NCBI RefSeq assembly: GCF_022539505.1
Contig: NC_061513.1
Coordinates: forward strand, 182,310,017-182,374,016
Source: Lolium rigidum
Taxonomy: Eukaryota > Streptophyta > Magnoliopsida > Poales > Poaceae
Length of the DNA stretch: 64,000 nt
Reading direction: 5' to 3'
Made by a program: the position numbers and the translations under genes. This document shows positions 25,484-37,464 of this stretch, piece after piece (position 1 is the stretch's first letter; each line of letters starts with the position of its first letter). The notes below the pieces were generated by a model, which was given only the letters and a program-made list of their open reading frames with translations, was not told the origin of the DNA and did no database searches.

Positions 25484-26274
25484 AATTTCCTTTGTTATTT
25501 CTTTTGAATCATTGTTTATATCTTTGTCATAGTAATAATGAGACTTAATCAACCTAATTCTTAACATGATAAAGATAATATTATGATTCCTAATACTTTA
25601 TTATTGCATTAGTATTAAAGATTCTTTCAAGTTTTTTCCATCTAGCATTTTATCCCTTAATTTCTGCCAACTTTTAACAGTTTTTAGTTGTAAAAAATTT
25701 ACACAGAAAATGTTCTCCAAAAATCACCAAAAAATACACAGGTCATTTTTCTTCACAGAGGATCCACCAGGCAAAGGTCGAGGCAAAACAACAAACAGGG
25801 GATGAAAAGCAGGGGTGGCGCACCCTACTTCTTTGGGTGCGCCACCTCTCCTCTTTGGCCCCATATAGGGAGTTAGGTGAGGGGCAAATGCCCAGGTGTT
25901 TCCCCTCGACTCAAAACCCGACCAGGTATTTTTCAAAAGAAATTCCTCTGCCCCATTACTGCTCCATCTTCGATCTATCAATTTGGCCATCCATTTCCTT
26001 TGGAGGAATTAATCATCGGTATGTGACTCCTCCACCCATCAAATTTTTTTTTGATATGATTCTTTATATTTTGGGGAGGATGTTGTTCTTGGTGTCATAT
26101 ATTATGCTTGAGAAATCCCAAGATTTGCAAGTTTTAGGGTGAAATAATTGTAGTTTTGCTTGGTAGAGTCTCTGTGAGTATTTTTTAGTTGATATAACTT
26201 GCTACGTCTAATTTTTAGTGGTTTTTGATTAAAGTGATGTAGGGTATACACCCTCATGGAGAAGGGCAAAGGGC
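25484..26274 (+). other. Spacer with a perfect GC-rich hairpin, no gene
   Basis: The arms are 25814-25825 (GGTGGCGCACCC) and 25835-25846, a perfect 12-bp stem with a 9-base loop. It matches in position, not sequence, the hairpin at 3800-3853. No coding frame is evident. Confidence 0.65.
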
Positions 26275-27611
26275 TGTTGAATGGATCATAGCGAACAAGA
26301 GGGAGGGTGAATGGTCGCTAAACAAGTTTTATGGCTTTTTCAATTTTAGCGCGATGCGGAAGTAAATGTGGTGAATTTTGTGATAGGGGTGTTGCTAGTA
26401 TGATCCTAGCTATGCAACGAGTAAAGGAAACGAACACGGTAGTAAAGAGAGGGAGCGAAACAATCGGGGTAGCGGAGACGAGGCGAGGTTCGTTTCCCGC
26501 AGTTCCTCCCATAAAAGGGAGTACGTCTACGTTGAGGAGGTGCTAACCACGAAGGCTAGGCGGCCACGAAGGCCTCACCTTGTTCCTCGAGAAAGCCCCA
26601 CAAAGGAGCTTCCCCTTCTCCACTAAGTAGTCGGTTGAGGCGGTGGTTCCTTCAGAAGGTTTGGGTGAGCTCCACAAACAACGGAGGCTCCCAACACCCT
26701 ATGGGGCTAGCAGAACTCCAAGCTAGCCTCCATAGGAGCATTTCCTCCAAGATCCCACCATAGAAACCCTAACTCCAAGATCCACTAATGACTAAATGAT
26801 ATTGGTGAAATATCTCTTGGTAGAACTATAGATCGGGGTCTCCTCCACCACTCCTCAAAGTTTGGGCAAGATTAGTTGGGTAGGTAGGGAGATCCTCAAG
26901 GTTTGAGCTCATCAACATTGGAGGAGAGAGATAGAAGAGATAAAATCGAGCTGGTGAAGAAGGGGCCCTTTCATAGCCCCCCCATTTCAAACCGTTATGT
27001 GCTGATTCTGCACGACCGATACTACCGCTTGGGCAAGCGGTAGTACCGCTCTGGATTCGAATTCTGCCCACAGATCTGCTACGTGGGATCCAAGCGGTAG
27101 TACCGCTGCTGGTACCGTTGAGGTACTGACAGGGCCTCTGCAAGCCCTGGACTCCACCTGGTACCAGAGCGGTACCAGGGCGGTAGTGATGTATCTCATA
27201 GTTACGGTACCAAAGCGGTACCTTGACGTAACTACCGCTCGAGAGCAGTACTTCCGATCGAGGTACCGTCGAGGTACCGTAACATGTATCGTGGGAAAAT
27301 TCGTCGTGCAAGTCCAGAGTGGTACCACTAACCGGTACCAATAGGGTAGCGGTACTACCACTCTTGGTACCGGTAGTAACGGTCAGCCAGATTCAGCTTT
27401 TTCCTCTTGCCCTATCCAACCACGTCACCTCGCGACACAAACACAAAACCAAACAATCTATAAGCTATGCTTGAGTCTTCCGATCTTGATGCGTTCAGCG
27501 AGGGCACCGTGCACCTGCAAATCTATCAAAGACAAACTATGCACACAGTGAAATTCATTCAAGTGTTATTATCAAACACACAAAACACGAGGTATAGATC
27601 TTGCTCTTTCA
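26275..27611 (-). repeat. 3' LTR of the SIRE-like element
   Basis: The minus strand starts TGAAAGAGC at 27611 after the polypurine tract and probably ends ...TTCAACA at 26275. The outer boundary is judged only from the TG..CA rule and may be off. It contains many copies of a GGTAGTACCG-type motif (26990-27390). Confidence 0.55.
26990..27390. repeat. Cluster of quasi-palindromic GCGGTAGTACCGC-type motifs
   Basis: Variants of GCGGTA-G-TACCGC and GGTACC occur more than ten times in 400 bases. A second cluster lies at 54130-54740 in the same element. Confidence 0.75.
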
Positions 27612-27627
27612 ATCTCCCCCTTTTTTG
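27612..27627 (-). other. Polypurine tract of the SIRE-like element
   Basis: The minus strand reads CCAAAAAAGGGGGAGAT immediately before TGAAAGAGC. Confidence 0.7.
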
Positions 27628-28216
27628 GTGTTTGATGACAACACAAGAATTTGCAACATAGCATAAGATATTATGATAAGGTTCTAGATTTGCAAAAGCT
27701 AGACGGAGCTCCCAGTAGATGTGTGCATAGTTAGAATATGCATTTTACAAATACACACATCCTAGAGACATAACTCCCCCTAGATTCTACAAACCAAGCA
27801 CATATGGACATGTATATATAGCATATGCACACTATGGAGGCAACATATGGCAATACAAGGAGTTTTGGGTGAATGAGTCATACCTTTGCCTTGAGAAAAC
27901 CCAAACTTCTAGTAATAATGCCTCCAAAGAAATGGTGTAGCCACAATAGATGAATACTGAATACAACTATAGGCTACCACGAATAGGTATTATTACAAAC
28001 CGGGAGATCCACGAATAGAGTAGCACAGTAGCAAGCATACGAATAAATTTTCTCAAATAACTAGGATAAAAAGCGATGCCAAAGCCGAAAAGACCAAAAT
28101 GAAGCACCAAGCCCTTGGCATCCCCATGCAAATACTCGTCCTAATAGAGCAAATTATCCCCCTTTGGCATCGGAACAACAAAAAGGGAGAGGAAGCATGC
28201 TAGCGCCCCAAGGAGA
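27628..28216 (-). other. Non-coding 3' region of the SIRE-like element
   Basis: This lies between the stop of the extra ORF and the polypurine tract. It is AT-rich and I see no conserved frame or structure in it. Confidence 0.6.
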
Positions 28217-29326
28217 TCACTCGTCATCCTTGTCCTCGTCTTCCTCCTCCTCGTCCTCCTTGTCTTCATCATCTCCATACATGTCCTCGTCCTCCTACTC
28301 CTCCTCCTCATCTTCGTCTTCGTCTTGAGCTTGGCCCTTGTCATGAGGTGGTGGAGAGGGACGCACGATGCACTCGGGAATGGATTCCTCGGAGCTTGAC
28401 CACGTGTGCTTGGACTTCCACTCTTCGGGATGGGTGATGTTGTTCTTGGAGCCATCGGAGACGAGGAGGCCCAAGTGAACCATCGTAGCCTTTTGGTGTT
28501 GACGAATCTTCTTGTTGTCGATGTGGGCCTTGTACATCTTTTTTTGGAGGTCTTCCTTGAAGCAAAAGGACTTCTTGAGGTGAGCAATGAGCTTGGCGAA
28601 GAGGCCTTTGGTCTTGAAGGAGTTGGGCACAAAGTCGGACTCGTCGCTATCGGCCTCCTCCTCCTCCTCCTCCTCCTCCTCCTTGTCCTTGGGAGAATTC
28701 TTGCCATACCTTGGTGAAGAGTGATTCTTGACGGCGGGGCTGCGCTCACAATGGATGGTGATTGGAAAGCATTAAGAGAGGAGGTCTCCACGGTTAGCTC
28801 GCTACCACTTGAGGCAAATGAGCCTCATGATGTACGGTGCATATTGGGGAAGCTTGTGGAGGAAGGCACAATATTGCATCTCATTCCATATGTAGTCCAT
28901 GATGTACAATTGCTTGCCTCGGCCCTTGTTCTCTTGAGTACGCACAACGAGGTTGACAAGGAAACCATGCACTTCATCATGGTTGGTGTGCTTGGGGTTG
29001 ACGGTGTTGCGGTAGATGCGGTTCATGATGTCATAGGTTGGAAGGAGGTCATAGGCACTACCGCAAGGTGCACACCCGGGGAGGTAGAGGTTGACCATCT
29101 TGTCCTTGCTCATTGGCTTGTGTTGGAGATCAATCCGGAAGAAGTTGATATCATTGTCGGGGAGACGATAACCAATGCCATGTGTAAACTCCTCCCATGT
29201 GGCCTCCATCACATGCTCCTTAGTCATCCACTTGAGAGAGCGGACGCCAAACTCATCTTCAAGGAACACCACGGTTGCACAGAATTGGCAAATCACCTCC
29301 TTGGAGTAGTTGTGTGTGAAGGTCAT
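28217..29326 (-). pseudogene. Extra ORF of the SIRE-like element, C-terminal part
   Basis: This continues the protein begun at 53614-54041. The first 174 codons (29326-28802) are open and include FTHNYSKEVICQFCATVVF and a long mixed alpha/beta-looking segment. This style resembles the family called putative plant transposon protein, which I cannot confirm. A stop near 28802 and frame changes follow. The C-terminal part is extremely acidic: a Glu run near 28660-28680, then Asp/Glu blocks to a TGA near 28217, with one GAG-to-TAG-like stop near 28298. The Arg-rich alternative frame here is a shadow. No membrane segment is seen, so it is not an obvious envelope protein. Confidence 0.6.
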
Positions 29327-29778
29327 TGATGTCTACGCACACTCCTTTTCCTGTAGATAGTGTTGGGCCTCCAAGAGCAGAGGTTTGTAGAACAGCAGCA
29401 AGTTTTCCCTTAAGTGGATCACCCAAGGTTTATCGAACTCAGGGAGGAAGAGGTCAAAGATATCCCTCTCAAGCAACCCCGCGATCACAATGCAAGAAGT
29501 CTCTTGTGTCCCCAACACACCCAATACACTTGTCGGATGTATAGGTGCACTAGTTCGGCGAAGAGATAGTGAAATACAAGTGGTATGAACGAATATGAGC
29601 AGTAGTAACGGCGCCAGAAAATAGCTTGCTGGCGTGCAGTTGATGGTAGTAATATTGCAGGAAGTAAAGATGCACTAAAACTGTAAATAAGCGATGATTG
29701 CAGTATTTGGAAACAAGGCCTAGGGATCATACTTTCACTAGTGGACACTCTCACATTGATCACATAATAAAACCACTC
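29327..29778 (-). repeat. 3' LTR of Athila-like element 2, outer part
   Basis: It starts TGATGTCTACGCAC and stops at CACTC (29774-29778), which is repeated at 47178-47182 where the same LTR resumes. It holds a primer-site-like fragment at 29607-29627. Confidence 0.9.
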
Positions 29779-30627
29779 TGATGTCTACGGGTGCTTCTAT
29801 TCTTGTAGACAGTGTTGGGCCTCCAAGAGCAGAGGTTTGTAGAACAGCAGCAAGTTTCCCTTAAGTGGATCACCCAAGGTTTATCGAACTCAGGGAGGAA
29901 GAGGTCAAAGATATCCCTCTCAAGCAACCCAGCAATCACGATACAAGAAGTCTCTTGTGTCCCCAACACACCTAATACACTTGTCAGATGTATAGGTGCA
30001 CTAGTTCGACGAAGAGATGGTGAAATACAAGTAGTATGGATGTATATGAGTGGTAATAACAATCTGAATAAAATATGGCAGCGAGTAAACATGCAACAGA
30101 ACAGTAAATAAACGGAGTTTAGATGCTTAGAAACAAGGCCTAGGGATCATACTTTCACTAGTGGACACTCTCAACATTGATCACATAATAAAACCACTCT
30201 ACACTCTTTTGTTGGATGATGAACACCACTAATTGCGTAGGGCTACAAGAGCACCTCAATGCCGGAGTTAACAAGCTCCACAACATTCGATATTCATATT
30301 TAAATAACCTTAGAGTGCATGATAGATCATTGCAATTACACCAAGTACTAACATAGCATGCACACTGTCACCATCACACTATGAAAGGGGGAATAGATTG
30401 CATCAATACCATCATAGTAATAGTTAACTTCATAATCTACAAGAGATCACAATCATAAACTACGCCAAGTACTACACGATGCACACACTGTCACCATTAC
30501 ACCGTGGAGGAGGAATAGAGTACTTTAATAACATCACTAGAGTAACATATAGATGAATAGTGATACAAAACTCATATGAATCTCAATCATGTAAGGCAGC
30601 TCATGAGATCATTGTATTGAAGTACAT
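29779..30627 (-). repeat. 3' LTR of Athila-like element 1, outer part
   Basis: It starts TGATGTCTACGGG and matches 45691-46540. It ends in TGAAGTACAT, the 10-bp duplication made by LINE insertion. Confidence 0.92.
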
Positions 30628-30763
30628 TTTGTTTGAAGGTAAAACAGTGGGCAAAAGCCCCCTGAAAATTTTATTAAAAAAAAGTATCATGCAAACTTAC
30701 AGAAAGAGAGTGAGGAACTCTCAAAACAGAAAAGAAAAGAAAAAGAAAAAAAGAGAACTAAAG

Positions 30764-31757
30764 CTAACTAATAGACTGAATCCAAGCTTTGAAGGAAACT
30801 ACATGCTTCTTTTTCATTCTATACACTAGCAACCTCAGTTCTTGAAAAAAGATTGCTTTCCAGTTATTGAACTCAGAATTATGGTCTTTGAAAATCTTGT
30901 TGTTTCTGACTATCCAAATTCCCCATGCTGACAAAATAATGACTTCCATTGCGAAAGGTAGCTCCATTTTAAATCTCATATCCTCCAACGCTTCTAGGAT
31001 AGATAAGCCTCTGTCTCTCTGTGGACAAATGAAGTCCCAGCATTTCTTTGCAAAAGGGAAAGCCCAGAAAAGGTGTACTAGAGTTTCTTCTTCATTACAA
31101 CTTTGTAATACACACTGATATGACTGCAACACAAAATTCTTTCTTCTCAATAAATTCCTTGTATTCAGTCTATCATGTAGAAGCAACCAGAAAAAGAATT
31201 TATGCTTTGCTTGACATGAAGATTTCCATAGAATGGAGAATATCTTAGGAGCTGGAGATAAACCTATCATAGCTTGATATGCTTTTTTTGAGGAGAATTC
31301 TGTATTTCCCCAGATGTAAGACCAGTTGTCTGAATTTCCTTCCTGCATCCCTGTAAGGGTGTTCTGACATACAACTTCAAAGTCCCGAAATTCTTCAAAG
31401 GCTTGTTGTGTAAGGGGTAAATGAAAAAGATCCTCCAAATATTCTGTATGAATCACTCCAGTCAGTATGTTTAGCAAAAGATACTAGATGAGGAAATTTT
31501 TGGTGCATGCAATTCTCTTCCCACAGATCTGACCAGAAACTAGCAGTTTTACCATTGCCAATATTACATCTAGCCATAGCTTTGTATAAATCCAATAATT
31601 TGATATGTGCTCTCCACCAAAAGGAAGCCCCCATGTTATTAGTGGGTAAATTTCCACCTGAGTAATAGGACTCTCTGACCAGATGTACCCAAGGAATGTC
31701 AAGATTATTAAAAAAATTATGCAGATTCTTTAGCATAAGTGCCTTGTTTTGAATATC
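30764..31757 (-). pseudogene. LINE ORF2, C-terminal part with zinc-binding domain
   Basis: This continues the ORF2 that stops at 38631 on the other side of the inserted Tat-like element. It begins DIQNKALMLKNLHNFFN, shifts frame near 31460, and ends at 30764. The last 180 residues look like the reverse-transcriptase zinc-binding domain of plant LINEs (SILWKSSCQAKHKFFFWLL, then a Cys/His pattern ending LVHLFWAFPFAKKCW). Together with the part at 38631-41247 the gene had about 1200 codons, a usual ORF2 length. Confidence 0.88.
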
Positions 31758-32917
31758 TGTTGACTGCCAAAACCCACCGGCGGGCAGCGGCCTTGTCAAC
31801 ACCGTAGAGCCGGGAAGAGTCTAGAGCTGCGGCTGGCTGAGACCCCTCCGAGCGACGGCCCGCAATGCTCTTCTGGTCACACGCGGCGTTGCGAAGTGCA
31901 AGGGCGTGCCACCTGACCTATACCTAGTCAGGAAGGTGATGTTGATGCCTCGCTTAGTTTCCTGCAGGGCACACATGTAAACATTAAATACGAGCCTCGA
32001 TCGGCTCTCAGGTTATCCTGTGGATCGGCTCAAAGAGCCGATCCACCCATGATTCGTACGGGGTGCACGAATACTTGGTGGTCCTGCTTGATCAAGATGA
32101 AGCTAATGAGATCTACGACGATTTAGGGTTTTCACCGCATAATCGGATCATCCTACTCCAGGTTGGGCCTCGCGGCCACGCACGGTGCTCGTAAGCCGAT
32201 CCTAAACAAGGCCAAAAAACCAACATGAAGTTGATCCTCGGAACATCCCGTTTAGGACTTGCGAACGCCACCCTACGTGCCGCCGGATCCTCCCCCTTTG
32301 TAAGGCCTAACTATTGCAGATATTAAACTAATCCTTGTAGAACAAGGAGCAATCGTAACGGATCAGATCTACTAAATAATGATCAAGCGGGGTGCCGCCC
32401 CCACGCCTGAGATAGGCGTGAGGGCGGCTAGATATGCAAGGGTTGCACTACGTAAGCATGCTTAAACGAAGAACAATGCTAACCCTAACACATCTAATGA
32501 TAACTACGTTGCTCGCCATCAAAAGCGCTTCAGTACGAGCAACGCATGAACAACGTGGGTTAGTGCTGCCTAGATCGCAAGATGCGATCTAGGCAGCATG
32601 TCGCTTACCCGATAGAAACCCTCGAGACGAAGGAGTTGGCGATGCGCCGAGATTGGTTTGTTTTGGGGTTGAACGTGAGTTGTTGTTTATTCCATAAACC
32701 CTAGGTACATATTTATAGTCCAGGGACTTTCTAATGTGGGAATATCCCATCGTGCACGATACAAACTCTAACCCTTATCTAAGATAATAAACTATTAAAT
32801 AAAGATACACGGGCAATTCAGCCCAAACCCTTCGTGCCAGGCCGCTTCGTAAATCTTCCACATGTAATCTTCCAAACCCGGCCCACCTCTGGATTTGTCT
32901 AAAATCTGGTGATAACA
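31758..32917 (-). repeat. 3' LTR of the Tat-like element 1
   Basis: It runs from TGTTGACTGCC to GGTGATAACA. It contains two perfect hairpins, 32020-32046 and 32564-32598, and a TATA-like TATAAATA on the minus strand at 32710-32717. Confidence 0.93.
32564..32598. other. Perfect 16-bp hairpin in the LTR
   Basis: TGCTGCCTAGATCGCA, loop AGA, then the exact complement. The same hairpin is at 38271-38305 in the other LTR. Confidence 0.92.
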
Positions 32918-33085
32918 CATGCCCCCCTGGTTTTGGAAATAACATTTCCAAAATCATTATGCCTTCCCTTCGAAGGGTCATGTCGTGGCAGAGCAGAGCC
33001 GTTACAGTATCCGTCATCATTATGCCCTGTCTTCTCAGTTTCTAGAAATTCTGACAGCTTTGGCATCGATCCCTTGGAAGCTGTA

Positions 33086-33625
33086 ATGGCATTCAAACCT
33101 TCACCAGATTCCTCATTATTTAACCGTGCCGACTGGTTAGCTCTCTTTATCCCCCATTCCATCCCAGCTATCGGCACCAAAAAACCCTCTCCTCCTGTAG
33201 CAATGTCTTCCTCTTCCTCTTCCTTCTCAAAACTCTTCCCCCAATCTTCGCCGAAGAAGAAGAACGAGGACAGCCTCCACCCCGCAATAAATCCCTTCTC
33301 CCCCGACAAGGAGGAGAAAGAAAGAGAAGCAGCGAAGGAAAAGGCTTCCCCCTCCGCCAAGCTCCCGCCGAGGAAACGCCCCCGCATGTGGGCGGACAGC
33401 GAGGACGAAGATGATGACGAAGAGGAAGAGGAGGAGGATGATTCCTCCTCCTCCATCGGGTATCCGCCGACCAAGCGCTTCCGCTTCTGGGCGGACAGCG
33501 AGGATGATGATGATGACGAGGAGGAAGAGGCTCCGGCCAAGGGCTGGGGCAGCAGCGACGAGGAGCTTCCTGGGAGCAACGCCGACGACGTCGACGGCGG
33601 CGATGACGAGGACAGCGACGACTAG
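33086..33625 (+). CDS. Antisense acidic ORF of the Tat-like element
   Basis: The ORF lies opposite to the element, just inside the 3' LTR. The frame is open from 32909; ATG 33086 (MAFKPSPDSS) gives about 180 residues. After a short N-terminal part containing DWLALFIPHSIP and a serine run comes a basic stretch and then a twofold repeat: RPRMWADSEDEDDDEEEE and RFRFWADSEDDDDDEEEE, about 38 residues apart. The C-terminus is Asp-rich. The protein looks nuclear and histone-tail-binding-like in composition, but that is only an impression. Downstream AT-rich sequence could hold a poly(A) site. Antisense ORFs at this place are known in Tat-lineage elements; their role is unknown. Confidence 0.55.
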   Translation: MAFKPSPDSSLFNRADWLALFIPHSIPAIGTKKPSPPVAMSSSSSSFSKLFPQSSPKKKNEDSLHPAINPFSPDKEEKEREAAKEKASPSAKLPPRKRPRMWADSEDEDDDEEEEEEDDSSSSIGYPPTKRFRFWADSEDDDDDEEEEAPAKGWGSSDEELPGSNADDVDGGDDEDSDD

Positions 33626-34782
33626 TAGTATAGGACTAGTAGTAGTAGTGCACTAGGCACCAGATCCCTCTTTTGAGAGCCATCGGCTCTTTCTTGTAAA
33701 GCCGCTCCTTGGAATTAATGAAATTGTTCTTTCCATTCATCCTTTAATCGCTTCCAATTTCATCCCTTCCACCTGTCATGCTAAGACCGATAGCAACGCG
33801 TCGGACTTCCTTCCTTTTGAACGCCGAGGAAACCGGATTCTAATTAGCTCGTAGGCTAAAACTTCTCAACTTTTAGGCTGCGATTAGATATCTGACCAAA
33901 ATTCTTCGCAGTCCCTTAGCCGATAACAACTCATCGGCTATTCTGAGAATCCCGTCCTTTTCGCAGCAACAGCACAGTCCAAACCCTGTACTAGACGCCG
34001 GCCTTTCCTTCCCAGTTCCTCCCTGAGACGATCATGGTGCAGCCGCAGCCGAGGTGACTCTAATCGGCTCTTAAAAACAGGGCATCTTCCAGGCTTGTTG
34101 CCCCCCGAGCTTCTTTAGTTCTTGCTGGTTAGATCGGCTTTTTCCCTCTGGTGGACCTGATGCGCTCCATCCTTGACCTGATCCGCATGTCCGGGCTGCT
34201 CTTGGCATTGTTCTTGAAGAGAGGATCTAAGTCCTTGGACTACGCTCTGATCGTAACAATTACTCCTCTTGAGTTGATGGCCATGCATCGGCTGTGCTCG
34301 AAAATTTTCGAATTTTTTTTTTACGGCCGACCTGTGCATCGGCCCCCATATTCCAATACCCATCACCAGAAGATGAGATGCTTCCGTTGCATATCCTCGT
34401 ATTTTCATACACCTGGGTGCCCCCCCGAGCCGATTCTGTCAAGAGAATTGATGGTATCGGCTCTGCTGGATAACATGTTTGAAACCAGGCAGAATGGTGG
34501 GTGAGGATAATTTTGGCCGATTGCTGGAATCGGCCTCCACATTGCTTGCTCGTTGAAGGTTTTTGTAAGCTCCCTTCATAAATTTTGGGGCCGATCACAA
34601 GGACCAGCCTTGCCTCGATTTGCTCATTGGTTTCATCTTGCTATTCGGTTAGGGCTGGATAAAACCAACCCAACCTCCGACTTGATGCGCTTGCCTCGTC
34701 CACCTTGAGTGCACCGTATAGTCGTGGAGCACTACGCTCCGTTGGCAAGACGAGCACCATGTTTGTGCCAGCCGATGTCTCC
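33626..34782 (-). other. Non-coding part of the Tat-like element between gag and antisense ORF
   Basis: No conserved domain is visible in any frame. The hexamers ATCGGC and GCCGAT recur often (for example near 33680, 33930, 34050, 34130, 34430, 34520). Confidence 0.6.
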
Positions 34783-37403
34783 TCATCGGCTTTCCTCTCG
34801 TTTGGGGCGCCACTCCATTTTCCGTGGACGACCCTCTTCATCCAGGGTTCGCTGAAACTTTGCAGCCGCATCAGGTCGTGCCTTCCTTAGCGTATGCGGT
34901 ATAACCTCTCGGCCTCCTCCAGGCCGCGCAATCGCTAAACCCTCGCGCTTTTGGGAACGGCTGAATCCGTCGTGGCACCACCTTGGCCGGTGGTACCTGT
35001 CTTCTTCCACTTCTCCCTCGTCTTCTGAATCCTCAAGATCTGCCCAACGAGGTGACTCAGCGCGTTTGCTTTGTGGCGGGAGAGGCCCTAGGCGCTCGAA
35101 CACAGACACGTTGGCTGCCTCCTTTTTATTGTTGCATTCTGGGCAATTGTCGATTGTGGGCAATCGGCTCATTCCTGAATCCCAGCAGTGTCTGAAGAAG
35201 GGGCAGTCCCAGTGTCTGGCGTTGTCATCTTGCTCCCTTGATGCTCCCGTGGCACAGCGCTCGTGTTCCTCCTCATCGCGATCCTGCCGACGATATCTTC
35301 TGGCTTCTCTAGCCAGACGATCTCCTCTATCATCGCAATTGGACCGTCGGCGTTGGTCATACTGACTCACATATTTGTTGAGGAGGTGATCGCAGAGGGG
35401 TCGCCGATATCTTATATTCTTCACCTCTCCCTCGGTGACATAGCGCTTGCCATCATGACGGAGCCGATCGCGTGGAGCGGCCTCCTCTATATCCTTGCTA
35501 TGAGAGCAGCTGCCCTCATCTCCATCTTTGCCAGAGTGGTTTCCAGGCCCTACCATGTTGATGCTGAACGAGGGACCCGGCTGGCAACCTTCAGGGTAGG
35601 TGATTTCCACCATGTTAACGGCGGGGAAGGGTTGGGTGTCGACCTTCATGGCGTACTGGTTGAAAATTAACCGCCCCTTCTCTATCGCCGCTTGGATGTG
35701 CCGACGCCACACCCGGCGGCCGTTGGTGGCATGGGAAAGCGAGTTGTGGAATTTGCAGTATGGCTTTCCGTTTAGCTCCTTCGCCGTGGGGAACTTGAGA
35801 CCTTCGAGAACCGTCAACTCGTTTCTCCTTGAGCAGGAGGTCGAAGATTTGCTCGGCCTTGGTCACGTCAAAATCAAATCCCCGGGCGGCCCCGGTGGCT
35901 TTACCCATTTGCGGTGCCACGGGGTTCCTCCCGAGTCCACTCAGCCACTGCTATCTCTTGGTCTCCCGCGGGCACTTCATCTTCCTCTGTACCGACCATG
36001 ACTACTGCACGCTTGAACTTGTCTTGGTACAGGTCGGGGTGGCGCTGTTCATATGCTGATAGTTTCTGAACAATGTGCGCCAGCGAGGGATAATCTGTTT
36101 GGGAGGCCATGTCCTTGAGCGGTGTTGCAAGGCCTGCTACTGCCAACTCGACTGCTTCCTTTTCAGTTATACGAACCGAATAACATCGGTTCCTAAGATT
36201 CCTGAAGCGCTGGATGTATTCCGTCACCGTTTCCCCGCGCTTCGACGTAGTTGTGCTAGATCGGCAATGCCGTACTCGAAGCTTCGAATGGTATTGCATA
36301 TGGAACTGTTCTTCCAATTGCTTCCAAGACTCGGATGGAGTTTGCCGGCAAAGAGGTGTACCATCCAAAAGCCGATCCTATGAGGGACTCGTGAAAAGAG
36401 CCTCACGCGTAGCTGATCCGACACCGAAGCCGGTCCTAGTTGAGCCAAATATCGGCCGACGTGCTCGATGGAGCCGGAGCCATCCGATCCACCGAACTTG
36501 GAGAAGTCGTGGAGCCGATATTTAGGTGGCAGCGGGATCATCTCGTAATCGTCGGGGTACGGCTTGGAATAGCCGACTGCCCTTCTCTTCGGCATCATGC
36601 CGAACTGGTCTCTCAGTATGGTACTGATCTGATCCGCTGTGCTGGCCGTAGGAGTTGCACTCGCCGGGGTGGCGCACTTGGCCATCCATGTTTGTTTTTC
36701 CAGCTCTGAGCCAACTGCAGGAGCTGGGCTCGGGAGTTTCGTCGGTGTGGCGTATTTAGTTAGCCACGTCTGCTTTTCAAGCTCTGTCGCCGACGTTCCT
36801 CCTGTGTTCGCCGGAGTCCCCGATGTGGTGGCCTGGTTTGTGAGTGCCCAATCACCACAATCCGGCACATACATGCACGCGTATCCATGAGGGATCTCCT
36901 TAGGCGCCTCCATTAAGAACTCGGTAGTCACTAGGGTCGCCACCAATCCCGTAGACGAGGAATGCCGGTGTAGTTGGCACTTCAGCGAGGTGCTGCCAAC
37001 GCATATGGCAGCGGTGGACGGGACCGGAGTGGCAACTCTCCTTGATGAGTCCCGAGAGCTGGTCCCGACGGCGAGTACCGGTGGCTCATGATCTCTCGGA
37101 TCACGTGCGCAGCGACACGCTCCAACACGTTGACCAAGTTCTCGCAGTGGCGGTGTAGCGAGTGAGCCACCGGGTAGTTGATCTCCTCGCCGCTGCACCC
37201 TCGGTGCGTTCCTCCGACGGGGTAGAGAGGTCTATCCCATCGAGCGCACCTTGCGGTGAGAATCCCTTCCATCCGATGCCATGGGAACGGGTTCTCCGAA
37301 AAGAGCCGATGAGGTCGGCTTCGAGGGTGGCCTTGATCTCGTTGTATTGCTTCTTGAGGTCGTCAGGCAGATCCCCGTAGGTGACTGGCGTGCCGTCCGC
37401 CAT
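34783..37403 (-). pseudogene. gag of the Tat-like element
   Basis: The start is ATG 37403 (MADGTPVTYGDLP), 38 bases after the primer site. Recognisable parts in order are an N-terminal domain (ADLIGSFRRTRSHGIGWKG), a helical segment, the gag core (FSKFGGSDGSGSIEHVGRY, ESWKQLEEQFHMQYHS, TEYIQRFRNLRNRC), a YCKFHNSLSHAT motif, and a basic/acidic tail with a CPFFRHCW...CPEC zinc-like pattern. Frames change near 37205, 37000, 36380 and 35900. No protease or reverse transcriptase follows. A particle protein for mobilisation in trans is the likely former role. Confidence 0.8.
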
Positions 37404-37440
37404 CTCAGATGTAGATGGCGATGTAGTTGATGTAGACGTT

Positions 37441-37459
37441 GGTCCCACCGGGCGTGCCA
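37441..37459 (-). other. Primer binding site of the Tat-like element
   Basis: The minus strand reads TGGCACGCCCGGTGGGACC, five bases inside the right LTR. I could not assign the tRNA. Confidence 0.75.
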
Positions 37460-37464
37460 GAATG

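Larger units (their letters stand above)
22800..26274 (+). mobile_element. Decayed Athila-like fragment without LTRs
   Basis: The region holds a plus-strand gag-protease remnant related to the one at 811-3461, and a downstream spacer that also resembles that element (GGTATGTGACTCCT near 26019 versus 4020). No LTR, primer site or second ORF is present. It ends at the SIRE-like LTR at 26275, so it is probably the older sequence into which that element inserted. Confidence 0.75.

Noticed and set aside
26826..27361. 171- and 124-codon frames in the SIRE-like LTR
   Set aside because: Both lie in the GGTAC motif cluster and translate the repeat in different frames.
28141..28791. Arg-rich 216-codon minus-strand frame
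   Set aside because: It is the shifted frame of an acidic GAG/GAC-rich tail; the composition mirrors the repeat.
35263..35670. 135-codon plus-strand frame with hydrophobic stretches
   Set aside because: It is the reverse strand of the Tat-like gag tail and has no support of its own.
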